Source: Clostridia bacterium (GTDB lineage: Bacteria; Bacillota; Clostridia; Christensenellales; Aristaeellaceae). From it: a stretch of DNA of 64,000 nt. The notes beneath the pieces were generated by a model. It was not told where the DNA came from. It searched no databases and was given only the letters and a program-made list of their open reading frames with translations. Numbering within the stretch: position 1 is the first letter of the stretch; each line of letters opens with the position of its first letter. The DNA is taken from NCBI GenBank assembly GCA_017427165.1, contig JAFRTK010000141.1:1-64000 (forward strand), written 5' to 3'. Below, piece by piece: positions 28,360 to 36,054 of the stretch. The position numbers and the translations under genes were made by a program.

Positions 28360-28852
28360 AATACCAGTCCTCCAGCTCTGTTTTCAGCAGCGTTTTCGCC
28401 TTTTTCAACCGATAATGAATCGTGGAGCGGGGGATTCGCAGCACCCGGGCCATTTCATCCAGGCTCATCCCGTGATACCAGTGCAGCAGGGCGGCCTCCT
28501 TTTCCCTTTGCGGCAGGGACATAACCGCACGCGTAACGGTGTCGTCCCGTTCATCAAAGGGCGCGGAGCCTTCCGGCAGGGAATCCGTGGATACAGACCG
28601 GTCCGTATTCCGCATCCACGCGCTTTTCAGCAGGTCCTTGCAGGTGTTGACGGCAATGCGCGTCAGCCAGGTTTTCTCATCGGAGTCTGCCCGGAAACGG
28701 TCATAGCCCTTCCAGGCCTTGAAAAATGTTTCCTGCACGGCATCTTCCGCCAGGGCGGTGTCTCCCAGATAAGCAAAGCAGAGCCGAAGCAGCTGCTTCT
28801 CCCAGCGGGTAATGGCTGCATCCAGCCATTCCCGGCGCGCATCCTGTGCCAA
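28346..28852 (-). CDS. ECF-family RNA polymerase sigma factor
   Basis: About 168 residues with sigma region 2 ('DTALAEDAVQETFFKAWKGY', 'EKTWLTRIAVNTCKDLL') and region 4 ('LPQREKEAALLHWYHGMS', then a helix-turn-helix 'EMARVLRIPRSTIHYRLKKA'). I chose the TTG at 28852 as start: AAGGGGGAAGCGG lies just upstream, and a likely ECF promoter sits at 28876-28903, downstream of the ATG at 28894 that would give a longer product. It would direct transcription of its own operon under control of the membrane partner. Confidence 0.9.
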   Translation of the reverse strand: MAQDARREWLDAAITRWEKQLLRLCFAYLGDTALAEDAVQETFFKAWKGYDRFRADSDEKTWLTRIAVNTCKDLLKSAWMRNTDRSVSTDSLPEGSAPFDERDDTVTRAVMSLPQREKEAALLHWYHGMSLDEMARVLRIPRSTIHYRLKKAKTLLKTELEDWYYEDE

Positions 28853-28875
28853 ACCGCTTCCCCCTTTCACACAGA

Positions 28876-28903
28876 TTAGACGACACAGCGGCAAAAATGT
28901 CCA
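28876..28903 (-). promoter_or_regulatory. Candidate autoregulated ECF promoter
   Basis: Read on the minus strand: TGGACA, 15 nt, CGTCTAA. The CGTC-type -10 box is typical of ECF sigma targets. Its position just upstream of the TTG start suggests the sigma factor drives its own operon. Only the -10 part is convincing. Confidence 0.45.
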
Positions 28904-28996
28904 AAACCTGGAGAAAATGATCCCCGCTTACCGGATCAGCAGCAAGCTGCCGGCAGGCGGGGAACATTGTCTGATATGGACCGGATGATCCGGGAA

Positions 28997-30331
28997 TCAC
29001 GGCTTCCGGTGCTCTTTTTTCCAGGCCTCGATCTGCTCGAGGCGTTCTTTGTATTTGGCTTCCAGCCCCTGGGAGGTGGGGTGGTAGAACTTCCGGTCCT
29101 TCAGGACATCGGGGAGGCACTGCATGGCTGTGATCTTTTCCTCATAGTCATGCGCGTACTGGTATCCCTTGCCGTAGGACAGGTTTTTCATCAGGGTGGT
29201 GGGGGCATTGCGGATGACGAGCGGAACCGGCGCGTCCGGCTCCTTCTCGATGGCTTCCTTTGCCTCCATGGTGGCAATTTCCATGGCGTTGGACTTGGAA
29301 GCCAGGGACATGTAGACCACGGCTTCCGCCAGGTGCACGTTGCACTCCGGCACGCCGATGAAATGGCAGGCCTGGTAGGCGGCCACCGCGACCTCCATGG
29401 CCCGGGGATCGGCCAGGCCGACATCCTCGGCGGCGAAGCGCAGTACCCGCCGCGCGATGTACAGCGGATCCTCGCCGCCCTCGAGCATCCGCATCATCCA
29501 GTAGACGGCGGCGTCAGGATCGGAATTGCGCATGGATTTATGCAGGGCGGAGATGAGGTTGTAGTGTTCCTCGCCGTCCTTGTCGTACATGAGGTTTTTC
29601 CGGCTGAGGCACTGGGCCACGATCTCATCCGTCACATGGATCCCGTTTTCCCCGGCTTCGCCGTTGAGCACCACCATTTCCAGCGTGCTCAGGGCGCTGC
29701 GGGCGTCCCCGTTGCAGAAACCGGCGATGGCGTCCAGGGCTTTTTCGCTGATGGTGACGTGGTCCCGGCCGAAACCGCGCTCATCTGTCAGCGCGCGGCG
29801 GAGCAGGGACAGGATATCCTCCCGGCTGAGGGCCTGGAGCACAAAGACCTTGCAGCGGGACAGAAGCGCGCTGTTGACCTCAAAGGAGGGGTTTTCGGTG
29901 GTTGCGCCGATGAGCACGATGCTGCCCTTCTCCACAAAGGGAAGGAAGGCATCCTGCTGGGCTTTGTTGAAGCGGTGGATTTCATCCACAAAGACGATTG
30001 TCCGCGCACCGTAGACGCGGTTTTCTTCGGCTTTCTGCATGACCTGGCGGATTTCCTTGATGCCGCTGGTAACGGCGGAAAAATCGATGAAGGCGGCCTT
30101 TGTCCGCAGGGCGATAACCCGGGCAATCGTGGTTTTGCCGACGCCGGGAGGCCCCCAGAAGATCATGGAGGTAATGACATCCGACTCGATCAGGCGGCGC
30201 AGCACTTTGCCCGGGCCCAGCAGATGCCGCTGGCCGGCAATTTCATCCAGCGTGGCCGGGCGCATCCGGGCCGCCAGCGGCTGGCCGGCCGGGTTCGGCG
30301 TTTCTTCCGGCAGCAGGGTGGGTTCATTCAT
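28997..30331 (-). CDS. rarA: Replication-associated recombination protein A (RarA/MgsA AAA ATPase)
   Basis: A 444-residue AAA+ clamp-loader-like ATPase acting at stalled replication forks. The start is the ATG at 30331, with GGAGG 8-9 nt upstream; two earlier ATGs lie almost on the predicted -10 box. The N-terminus reads 'LAARMRPATLDEIAGQRHLL', Walker A is 'FWGPPGVGKTTIARVIA' near residue 54, and Walker B is 'TIVFVDEIHRFNKAQQD'. The C-terminal region ('RAMEVAVAAYQACHFIGVPE') is the family tetramerisation part. It stands alone on the minus strand. Confidence 0.96.
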   Translation of the reverse strand: MNEPTLLPEETPNPAGQPLAARMRPATLDEIAGQRHLLGPGKVLRRLIESDVITSMIFWGPPGVGKTTIARVIALRTKAAFIDFSAVTSGIKEIRQVMQKAEENRVYGARTIVFVDEIHRFNKAQQDAFLPFVEKGSIVLIGATTENPSFEVNSALLSRCKVFVLQALSREDILSLLRRALTDERGFGRDHVTISEKALDAIAGFCNGDARSALSTLEMVVLNGEAGENGIHVTDEIVAQCLSRKNLMYDKDGEEHYNLISALHKSMRNSDPDAAVYWMMRMLEGGEDPLYIARRVLRFAAEDVGLADPRAMEVAVAAYQACHFIGVPECNVHLAEAVVYMSLASKSNAMEIATMEAKEAIEKEPDAPVPLVIRNAPTTLMKNLSYGKGYQYAHDYEEKITAMQCLPDVLKDRKFYHPTSQGLEAKYKERLEQIEAWKKEHRKP

Positions 30332-30361
30332 GGGCGGCGCCTCCATTTTTTCAGTACCCAT

Positions 30362-30367
30362 ATTATA
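30362..30367 (-). promoter_or_regulatory. -10 box for rarA
   Basis: TATAAT on the minus strand, 31 nt upstream of the chosen rarA start codon. The -35 region (around 30385-30390, TTTTCT) is poor, so this is a tentative call. Confidence 0.4.
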
Positions 30368-30482
30368 ACTGATAAAAACCAGAAAGAAAAGGCGAACAGA
30401 AGGGCGGAAAAAGGGTCCGCCGGGCAGGTTCCGGGATCGATGAGCGATATAGACAGAGTGAAAAAGACACAGTGCTCATAGA

Positions 30483-30496
30483 TGGAAACGTTACCG
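30483..30496. promoter_or_regulatory. LacI/CcpA-like operator, distal copy
   Basis: TGGAAACGTTACCG fits the cre pattern TGNAANCGNTNNCA except for the last base, and its centre is a near-palindromic GAAACGTTAC. An almost identical copy lies 88 bp downstream. Confidence 0.55.
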
Positions 30497-30570
30497 ATTA
30501 ATTGTGAAACAGGAAATACAAAAAAATACAAAGAAAATTTGAATTTCCAGACCCGTTGAAACATAACAAT

Positions 30571-30584
30571 TGCAAACGTTACCG
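30571..30584. promoter_or_regulatory. LacI/CcpA-like operator, proximal copy
   Basis: TGCAAACGTTACCG, 13 of 14 bases identical to the distal copy. It is centred about 100 bp upstream of the predicted start site, so a looping repressor or an activator is more likely than simple promoter occlusion. Confidence 0.55.
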
Positions 30585-30641
30585 GACTTTTTGGTTACAG
30601 GTTGGACGAACAAAAAATGCCAAAAATCCGCGATAATGGAG

Positions 30642-30670
30642 TTGAAAATTTGTTATTAACGGGGTATACT
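30642..30670 (+). promoter_or_regulatory. Promoter of the first sugar ABC operon
   Basis: TTGAAA (30642-30647), 17 bp, TATACT (30665-30670). The second ABC operon has the same -10 and spacing. Confidence 0.8.
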
Positions 30671-30710
30671 ACTCAGCGTGGCATGAGTTCGGAGCAAAAA
30701 AATCCTTAAC

Positions 30711-30779
30711 AAGTCGACGGCAGCGATGAATCGCTGTTTGAGAATAATGCGGCAAAACCGCAAAAAAAAGAAGGAGGAA
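30711..30779 (+). promoter_or_regulatory. Structured mRNA leader shared with the second ABC operon
   Basis: Order of elements: AAGTCGA, hairpin CAGCGA/TCGCTG with loop TGAA, the linker TGTTTGAGAATA, hairpin TGCGG/CCGCA, an A-run, then AAGGAGGAACCC. The second ABC operon (34614-34682) has the same order with identical linker and stems but different loops and loop-closing pairs. No terminator follows, so a role in mRNA stability or translation is more likely than attenuation. Confidence 0.65.
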
Positions 30780-30784
30780 CCCTT

Positions 30785-32131
30785 ATGAAGAAGATCCTTT
30801 CCCTGGTCCTGGCGCTGGCTCTTCTGCTGGGCTGCGCGAGTGCCCTGGCTGAAGGCTTCACCACAGATTTCGACGTGCCCGCCACCGGCGAGAAGTTCGT
30901 CATCTATGCATGGAACGACGAATTCCTGGGCATGCTGAAAAACTATTACATCCCCGCGGTGGGCGGCACCGTGGCGGATGACGGCACCGTCACCTTCCCG
31001 AACGGCGACGTGCTGGAGTTTGTGATCAACCCCAATGATAACGGCAACTATCAGGCCAAGCTCGACCAGGCGCTGCAGAATGAACAGCACATCGACCTGT
31101 TCCTGATGGAAGCGGACTACGCCCTGAAGTATGTGAACTCTGAATACACCCGCCCGATCGAAAGCGTTGGCATCACCGCTGAAGAAATGGCCGGTCAGTA
31201 TGAGTACACCCGTCAGGTTGCCACCGATGAGAACGGCGTGATCAAGGGATCCTCCTGGCAGGCCGCTCCCGGACTGTTCATGTATCGTGCTTCCCTGGCT
31301 AAGAAGTACCTGGGCGTCAACTCTCCTGAAGAAATGCAGGAAAAGGTGAAGGACTGGGATTCCTGGCTGGCAACTGCCCGTGAAGTGAAGGAAAAGAGCG
31401 AAGGCGCGACCAAGCTGATCCCCTCCAACGGAGACGTATGGCAGGTCGTCCGCACCGTCCGCAGCACCCCGTGGGTGGATGAATCCCTGACCCTGAAGAT
31501 TGACGACCAGGTGAAGTGGTACTTCGATTTCGCGAAGACCCTGCGTGAAGAAAACCTGACTGCTGAAGCGAATCCCTGGAGCGAAGGCTGGAACGCCTGC
31601 ATGGGCAATGATTCCGTGATGGGCCTGTTCTTCTCCACCTGGGGAATTCAGTGGACGATGGTCGGCAACTCCGGCGGCTCCGCTCCGGGCGAAGGCACCT
31701 ATGGTGACTGGCGCGCCGTGAAGGGCCCGCAGCCCTACTACTGGGGCGGCACCTGGCTGGCCGTTTCCAAGTTCTGCACCAACGACGCTCTGGCGGCTGA
31801 CATCATCCGCTTCTTCACCACCGAAGAAGACAGCATGAAGTACTACTGCCTGGGCTCCAAGGACTATGTGAACAATGACGCCGCTGTGAAGTCCATCATT
31901 GATGACGGATTCTCCTTCGACTTCCTGGGCGGCCAGGATCACTACAGCCTGTTCCGTGAAGTGCTGCCGCTGATCGATGTGAGCACCATGAGCGCCTATG
32001 ACCAGAATATCAACTCTGCGATGGACACCCAGGTGAACTACTACATCGCCGGTGAGAAGGATCTCGATACCGCGCTGGCCGATTTCGCGGCGGCGGTTGT
32101 TGACCTGTATCCGGAAATCACGGCTGAATAA
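30785..32131 (+). CDS. Sugar ABC transporter substrate-binding protein (family 1)
   Basis: A 448-residue exported binding protein of the CUT1 carbohydrate-uptake class. The N-terminal signal is hydrophobic from residue 5 and ends 'LLLGCASALAEG', which can be read either as a lipobox (Cys 18) or as a type I cleavage after SALA. The core has the usual periplasmic-binding-protein architecture, with 'KFVIYAWNDEFLGMLKNYY' at the start and 'YYWGGTWLAVSKFCTN' late. The ligand is not predictable. A terminator separates it from its permease genes, so it is probably made in excess over them. Confidence 0.9.
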   Translation: MKKILSLVLALALLLGCASALAEGFTTDFDVPATGEKFVIYAWNDEFLGMLKNYYIPAVGGTVADDGTVTFPNGDVLEFVINPNDNGNYQAKLDQALQNEQHIDLFLMEADYALKYVNSEYTRPIESVGITAEEMAGQYEYTRQVATDENGVIKGSSWQAAPGLFMYRASLAKKYLGVNSPEEMQEKVKDWDSWLATAREVKEKSEGATKLIPSNGDVWQVVRTVRSTPWVDESLTLKIDDQVKWYFDFAKTLREENLTAEANPWSEGWNACMGNDSVMGLFFSTWGIQWTMVGNSGGSAPGEGTYGDWRAVKGPQPYYWGGTWLAVSKFCTNDALAADIIRFFTTEEDSMKYYCLGSKDYVNNDAAVKSIIDDGFSFDFLGGQDHYSLFREVLPLIDVSTMSAYDQNINSAMDTQVNYYIAGEKDLDTALADFAAAVVDLYPEITAE

Positions 32132-32165
32132 TCCCGGAACCCCTGATTAAATCTTTGGATAGGGG

Positions 32166-32199
32166 GCACCCCGGAGGGCTATCCCTCCGGGGTGCTTTT
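32166..32199 (+). terminator. Terminator between binding protein and permeases
   Basis: A perfect 13-bp stem, GCACCCCGGAGGG with CCCTCCGGGGTGC, loop CTAT, then TTTT. Placed inside the operon, it would allow only partial read-through into the permease genes and would also protect the 3' end of the binding-protein message. Confidence 0.9.
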
Positions 32200-32230
32200 C
32201 TGGCAACATGATACAGGAGTGTGAGCCCGC

Positions 32231-33280
32231 ATGTCCCAGGCGACACAGGTGACAGCCAGAAGGAGCCGACTGAGCCGGTCAAGGCTCGAAAAGACATACT
32301 GGGGATATCTTTTTATCGCCCCGTTCTTTCTGGTTTATGCAATCTTCCAGCTCTATCCGCTGGGGAATACATTCTATCTGGCTTTCCAGAAATACATGAT
32401 CACCGGAACCAATAAAGTGATCGGACCCAACCCGGTCGGGTTCAACAACTTTGCGGCGCTGTTCAAGGCCAGCAGCGGAGCAACTCCCAAGGTTGTCCAG
32501 GTATTCATCAACACCGGGATCATGTGGATCATCAACTTCATTCCGCAGATGCTCATTGCGCTTCTCCTGGCGAAATGGTTTACCGATACCCGGTTCACCA
32601 TTCGCGGGCAGGGCGCAATCAAGGTGATGGTTTACATGCCGAACATCATCACCGCAGCCAGTATTTCCATGCTGTTCTACGCACTGTTTGCCTTCCCGCA
32701 GGGCCCGGCAAACAGTATACTGGCCAGCCTGGGAGTCATTGACAAGGAAATATACCTGAATTCGGGCATTGCCGCCACGGTGGCATTCCGCTTCCTGGAG
32801 GATGGATGGGCGGTACGGCTGATTGTCGCGTTCATCAACTTCTGGATGTGGTACGGCAATACTATGATCGTGCTGGTTGCCGGTATCCTCGGTGTGAACC
32901 CGAGCCTGTTTGAGGCGGCCCAGGTTGACGGCGCAAGCAGCAACCAGATTTTCCATCGGATTACAATTCCGCTGCTTCGTCCGATCCTCCTTTATACCCT
33001 GGTCACCTCGCTGATCGGCGGCATGCAGATGTACGATATCCCGGCAATGATGCAGCAGCAGGGCTCCAAAGCAAAGGATATGACCCAGACGGTCACCATG
33101 TATATCCAGGAGCTCGTGTTTGAGGGAACCAAAGATTACGGGCGCAGCGCCGCTGTTTCCGTACTCCTCTTCCTGGTCACCGCTGTGTTCTCCGTGATCC
33201 TGTTCTACATTATGCGGGACAAGGAAGCCAGCCGGCAGCGCAAGATGATGCGGGCTGCCCGGAAGGAGGCGAAACTGTGA
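32231..33280 (+). CDS. Sugar ABC transporter permease (MalF type)
   Basis: A 349-residue inner-membrane subunit with about six transmembrane helices ('WGYLFIAPFFLVYAIFQLYP' first). The coupling-helix EAA motif reads 'EAAQVDGASSNQIFHRITIP' near residue 232, where the shared ATPase would dock. It starts at the ATG after CAGGAG, 31 nt beyond the terminator, and overlaps the next permease by 4 nt (GTGA). Confidence 0.93.
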   Translation: MSQATQVTARRSRLSRSRLEKTYWGYLFIAPFFLVYAIFQLYPLGNTFYLAFQKYMITGTNKVIGPNPVGFNNFAALFKASSGATPKVVQVFINTGIMWIINFIPQMLIALLLAKWFTDTRFTIRGQGAIKVMVYMPNIITAASISMLFYALFAFPQGPANSILASLGVIDKEIYLNSGIAATVAFRFLEDGWAVRLIVAFINFWMWYGNTMIVLVAGILGVNPSLFEAAQVDGASSNQIFHRITIPLLRPILLYTLVTSLIGGMQMYDIPAMMQQQGSKAKDMTQTVTMYIQELVFEGTKDYGRSAAVSVLLFLVTAVFSVILFYIMRDKEASRQRKMMRAARKEAKL

Positions 33281-34155
33281 GCAATCTGACAGATACAGCC
33301 GGGCGCGTGAGCGGGAGCTACAGAGCGCGGATCATCGGCAAGAAAACGCTGATATACATTGTGTGTATCTTCCTGTGCGCACTTTCGCTTTTCCCGTTCC
33401 TGGTGATGTTCGTAAATGCGACACGCCCTTCGGCGGATATTGCGCAGCGGCTGAGCCTGGTTCCGGGCAATATGCTGGCGACGAACTGGCAGACGCTGGA
33501 AGAACGGCAGAACTTTGACTTTGTCCGTGGCATGCTGAACTCCCTGCTGGTTTCCAGTTCCGCGACATTCCTCTGCCTTTACGTTTCGCTGATGACCAGC
33601 TACGGCCTGGTGGTTTACCGGTTCAAGCTGCGGCAGGCGGCATTTACGTTTATCATGGTGGTGCTGATGATTCCGAGCCAGGTCTCGATCATCGGTTTCT
33701 TCAATGAAATGTACAAGATGGGCCTGATCAACACCTTCTGGCCCCTGATTCTTCCGGCAGCCGCATCCCCCTCGGTGGTGTTCTTCATGAGACAGTTCAT
33801 GCTGGGAAGCCTGCCGCTGGAAATTGTTGAAGCGGCCCGGATTGACGGATCGGGCGAGTTCCGCACGTTCAACAGGATCGCGATTCCGATGATGGCCCCT
33901 GCAATCGCGACACAGGCGATATTCATTTTTGTAGGCTCCTGGAACAACCTGTTTACACCGACCATGGTGATCAACAGCCAGGCAAAGTTTACAATGCCCA
34001 TGCTGGTATCCCTGCTGAAATCCGACCGTTTCCGTACGGACTTCGGCACGGTATACCTGGCACTGTCCCTGACGGTGCTGCCGCTTTTCATCGTCTACTT
34101 CATGCTGAGCAAGTTTATCATCAGCGGTGTGGCGCTGGGAGGCGTGAAGGAATAA
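33277..34155 (+). CDS. Sugar ABC transporter permease (MalG type)
   Basis: A 292-residue partner permease starting with GTG inside the stop of the previous gene, so the two are translationally coupled. There are about six helices, and the EAA motif is 'EAARIDGSGEFRTFNRIAIP' near residue 186. No ATP-binding subunit follows; like many CUT1 systems it probably uses a shared MsmK-like ATPase encoded elsewhere. Confidence 0.93.
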   Translation: MSNLTDTAGRVSGSYRARIIGKKTLIYIVCIFLCALSLFPFLVMFVNATRPSADIAQRLSLVPGNMLATNWQTLEERQNFDFVRGMLNSLLVSSSATFLCLYVSLMTSYGLVVYRFKLRQAAFTFIMVVLMIPSQVSIIGFFNEMYKMGLINTFWPLILPAAASPSVVFFMRQFMLGSLPLEIVEAARIDGSGEFRTFNRIAIPMMAPAIATQAIFIFVGSWNNLFTPTMVINSQAKFTMPMLVSLLKSDRFRTDFGTVYLALSLTVLPLFIVYFMLSKFIISGVALGGVKE

Positions 34156-34178
34156 TCTTTCAGCCCGAAATATCTTTC

Positions 34179-34216
34179 AGCCGTCCTGTTTTTCACAAAG
34201 CAGGGCGGCTTTTCTG
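34179..34216 (+). terminator. Terminator of the first sugar ABC operon
   Basis: AGCCGTCCTG (34179-34188) pairs with CAGGGCGGCT (34201-34210) with one G-U pair; TTTTCT follows. Confidence 0.85.
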
Positions 34217-34282
34217 TATCCGGCAGATATGGAAAACCAGTCAGGAGAGCCGCAAAATCCGGACATATGATTCCGAATACGT

Positions 34283-34300
34283 ACCACAACATATTGTGGT
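34283..34300. repeat. 18-bp inverted repeat, possible operator
   Basis: ACCACAA and TTGTGGT are exact inverted halves around CATA. No T-run follows. It lies about 220 bp upstream of the ABC promoter; its role is unknown. Confidence 0.4.
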
Positions 34301-34410
34301 GCACTGCTCCCCGTGAGCGGGGGCAAAACGGCCTTCTGACTGCAAATCAGGGTGGGAAAAGGTGCAAAATCCGATTGAAATACTCAGAATCACAAAAAAT
34401 ACAAAAAATT

Positions 34411-34424
34411 AACAAACGTTGGTT
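34411..34424. promoter_or_regulatory. LacI-like operator candidate
   Basis: AACAAACGTTGGTT is a near-palindrome centred on CG, sharing the core AAACGTT with the two operators of the first ABC operon. It lies about 120 bp upstream of the predicted start site. Confidence 0.4.
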
Positions 34425-34505
34425 TACAAGGGATGATAACGATACCGCAACTTTTGAACCATGTGCAAAAAGGGGAAGAATGTACGCAAATCCTACATTT
34501 TGTGC

Positions 34506-34534
34506 TTGCAAAAACATATGCGGAAGGGTATACT
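34506..34534 (+). promoter_or_regulatory. Promoter of the second sugar ABC operon
   Basis: TTGCAA (34506-34511), 17 bp, TATACT (34529-34534), with the same -10 and spacing as the first ABC operon. Confidence 0.8.
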
Positions 34535-34613
34535 GTCACTTGCGTTGATGTGCCGAATCGGAATGATATTTTACCGTTTTGTGCTGATTGATCGGTGCGG
34601 AAAAGGATGAAAA

Positions 34614-34682
34614 AAGTCGATAACAGCGGGTGCGCTGTTTGAGAATATTGCGGCTTTGCCGCGAAAAATAAAAGGAGGAACC
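34614..34682 (+). promoter_or_regulatory. Structured mRNA leader, second copy
   Basis: AAGTCGA, hairpin ACAGCG/CGCTGT (loop GGTG), linker TGTTTGAGAATA, hairpin GCGGC/GCCGC (loop TTT), then AAGGAGGAACCCC. It matches the leader at 30711-30779 in order and spacing; the loops differ. Confidence 0.65.
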
Positions 34683-34687
34683 CCATC

Positions 34688-35947
34688 ATGAAAAAGCTGG
34701 TTGCCCTGGTTCTGGCGGCTGTTATGCTGCTGTCCCTGACCTCTGTTTTCGCTGACGCAGCGGAAGAGAAGATCACCCTGACCCTGTGGGATATCGCCAC
34801 CGAGAGCGATGCGAACCGCCCCGCTTACAATGCGGCCCTGGCTTACATTGCCGAGAAGTATCCGAACATTGAGATCAAGGAAGTCTCTACTGAAAACCAG
34901 CAGTACAAGATTGACATCGCTGCCGCGATGGCCGATCCTTCCACCCTGCCGGACATCTTCTTCACCTGGTCCGGTGCTTTCCTGGGCGACTTCGTTGAAG
35001 AAGGCAATGTCTACGCCCTGAACGATGTGTATGCCAACCTGGAAACCAAAGACAGCCTGCCCGAAGTTATGCTGGCGAACGGCACCTTCGGCGGAAAGTC
35101 CTACGCTGTCCCGCTGACCATGAACATCGTTGCTATGTTTGCGAACATGGACCTGCTGGCCAAGGCTGGCTGGGACAAGGTTCCGGAAACCTACGAAGAG
35201 CTGACCAAGTGCTGCGATGACCTGGTTGCTGCCGGCATCACCCCCTTCGGCTGCTCCGGTAAGGAAACCTGGTGCGTGACCGAGTATCTCGAGCCCATCA
35301 TGGAAAAGTTTGTTGGCGCTGAGACCCTGGGCAACATCTTCAACCATGTTGAAGGCGCCACCTGGGCGGATGCTGACATCAAGGCTTCTGTTGATGCTTT
35401 CCAGGATATGATCAAGAAGGGCTACTTCGATGCCAACGGCATGTCCCTGGGCAATGACGAAGTGAAGGCCAACTTCATCGCCGGCAAGTACGCGTTCTAT
35501 CAGAATGGTACCTGGAACTGCGGCGAAGTCAACAAGGCCGGTGAAAACTTCAAGGTCGCTCTGTTCCCCGTCATGAACGCGGAACGCGCCACCTACAAGC
35601 AGGTTATCGGCGGACCGTCCGACTCTCTGGCTGTTTCTGCTCATTCTCCCAATGCTGAACTGGCTGCCAAGATCGCTTTCGAACTGGGCAAGGAAATCTG
35701 CCATGCCGGTTACCTGGCTGGTTCCGGACTGCCTGCCTGGACTCCGGACTATGACACCAGCGAAGTTCTGCCCCTGGTGAACGACGTTGCGGCGATCGTT
35801 GCGGAAGCTGAAGGAATGGTTCTGTTCGGCGACACCGCGATGGGCGGCGAAGACAAGGATAAGTATCTGGCTTATGTTGACCAGGTTTACAGCTGCGAAC
35901 TGGATGGCCAGTCCTTCATGGATGGTCTTGCCGGAGATCTGTGGTAA
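34688..35947 (+). CDS. Sugar ABC transporter substrate-binding protein (family 1)
   Basis: A 419-residue exported binding protein. The signal peptide runs to about residue 23 (hydrophobic 'LVALVLAAVMLLSLTSVFA'), with no lipobox Cys, so membrane attachment would need another anchor. The mature start 'ITLTLWDIATESD' and the 'PDIFFTWSGAFLGDF' region are typical of CUT1 binding proteins. It is only distantly similar to the binding protein at 30785. Its codons look like those of a highly expressed gene (many GCT, GTT, CTG). Confidence 0.92.
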   Translation: MKKLVALVLAAVMLLSLTSVFADAAEEKITLTLWDIATESDANRPAYNAALAYIAEKYPNIEIKEVSTENQQYKIDIAAAMADPSTLPDIFFTWSGAFLGDFVEEGNVYALNDVYANLETKDSLPEVMLANGTFGGKSYAVPLTMNIVAMFANMDLLAKAGWDKVPETYEELTKCCDDLVAAGITPFGCSGKETWCVTEYLEPIMEKFVGAETLGNIFNHVEGATWADADIKASVDAFQDMIKKGYFDANGMSLGNDEVKANFIAGKYAFYQNGTWNCGEVNKAGENFKVALFPVMNAERATYKQVIGGPSDSLAVSAHSPNAELAAKIAFELGKEICHAGYLAGSGLPAWTPDYDTSEVLPLVNDVAAIVAEAEGMVLFGDTAMGGEDKDKYLAYVDQVYSCELDGQSFMDGLAGDLW

Positions 35948-35984
35948 TTCTTCTGGCCTGAGCCTGAATCGAAACCAAACATAA

Positions 35985-36036
35985 GGAGACGGCCCCGAAA
36001 GGGAGCTTCCCGGAGGGACCGTCTCCCTCTTTTTTG
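35985..36036 (+). terminator. Terminator between binding protein and permeases, second operon
   Basis: GGAGACGG (35985-35992) pairs with CCGTCTCC (36019-36026) around an inner CCCGAAAGGG-type structure, followed by a run of six Ts. It is placed as in the first ABC operon. Confidence 0.88.
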
Positions 36037-36054
36037 TAGAGGGGATTGCGTACC

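Larger units (their letters stand above)
30332..30784. other. Divergent control region between rarA and the first sugar ABC operon
   Basis: No gene is visible in these 450 bases. They hold the rarA -10 box, two matching LacI/CcpA-like operator sequences (30483-30496 and 30571-30584), a strong rightward promoter (30642-30670) and a structured leader (30711-30779). The stretch 30505-30545 is A-rich. Confidence 0.7.
34156..34687. other. Control region of the second sugar ABC operon
   Basis: No gene is visible over 530 bases. The region holds the terminator of the first operon, an ACCACAA/TTGTGGT palindrome (34283-34300), a LacI-like site (34411-34424), a strong promoter (34506-34534) and the conserved leader (34614-34682). 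About 34301-34380 shows nothing I can name. Confidence 0.7.

Noticed and set aside
28967..30481. A 504-codon plus-strand frame opposite rarA
   Set aside because: It is a shadow of the certain rarA gene; composition is His/Gly/Val-rich and no domain is visible.
36046..36054. A TTG start for the permease at 36055
   Set aside because: The ribosome-binding site GAGGGG would be only 2 nt away; ATG 36055 has proper spacing.
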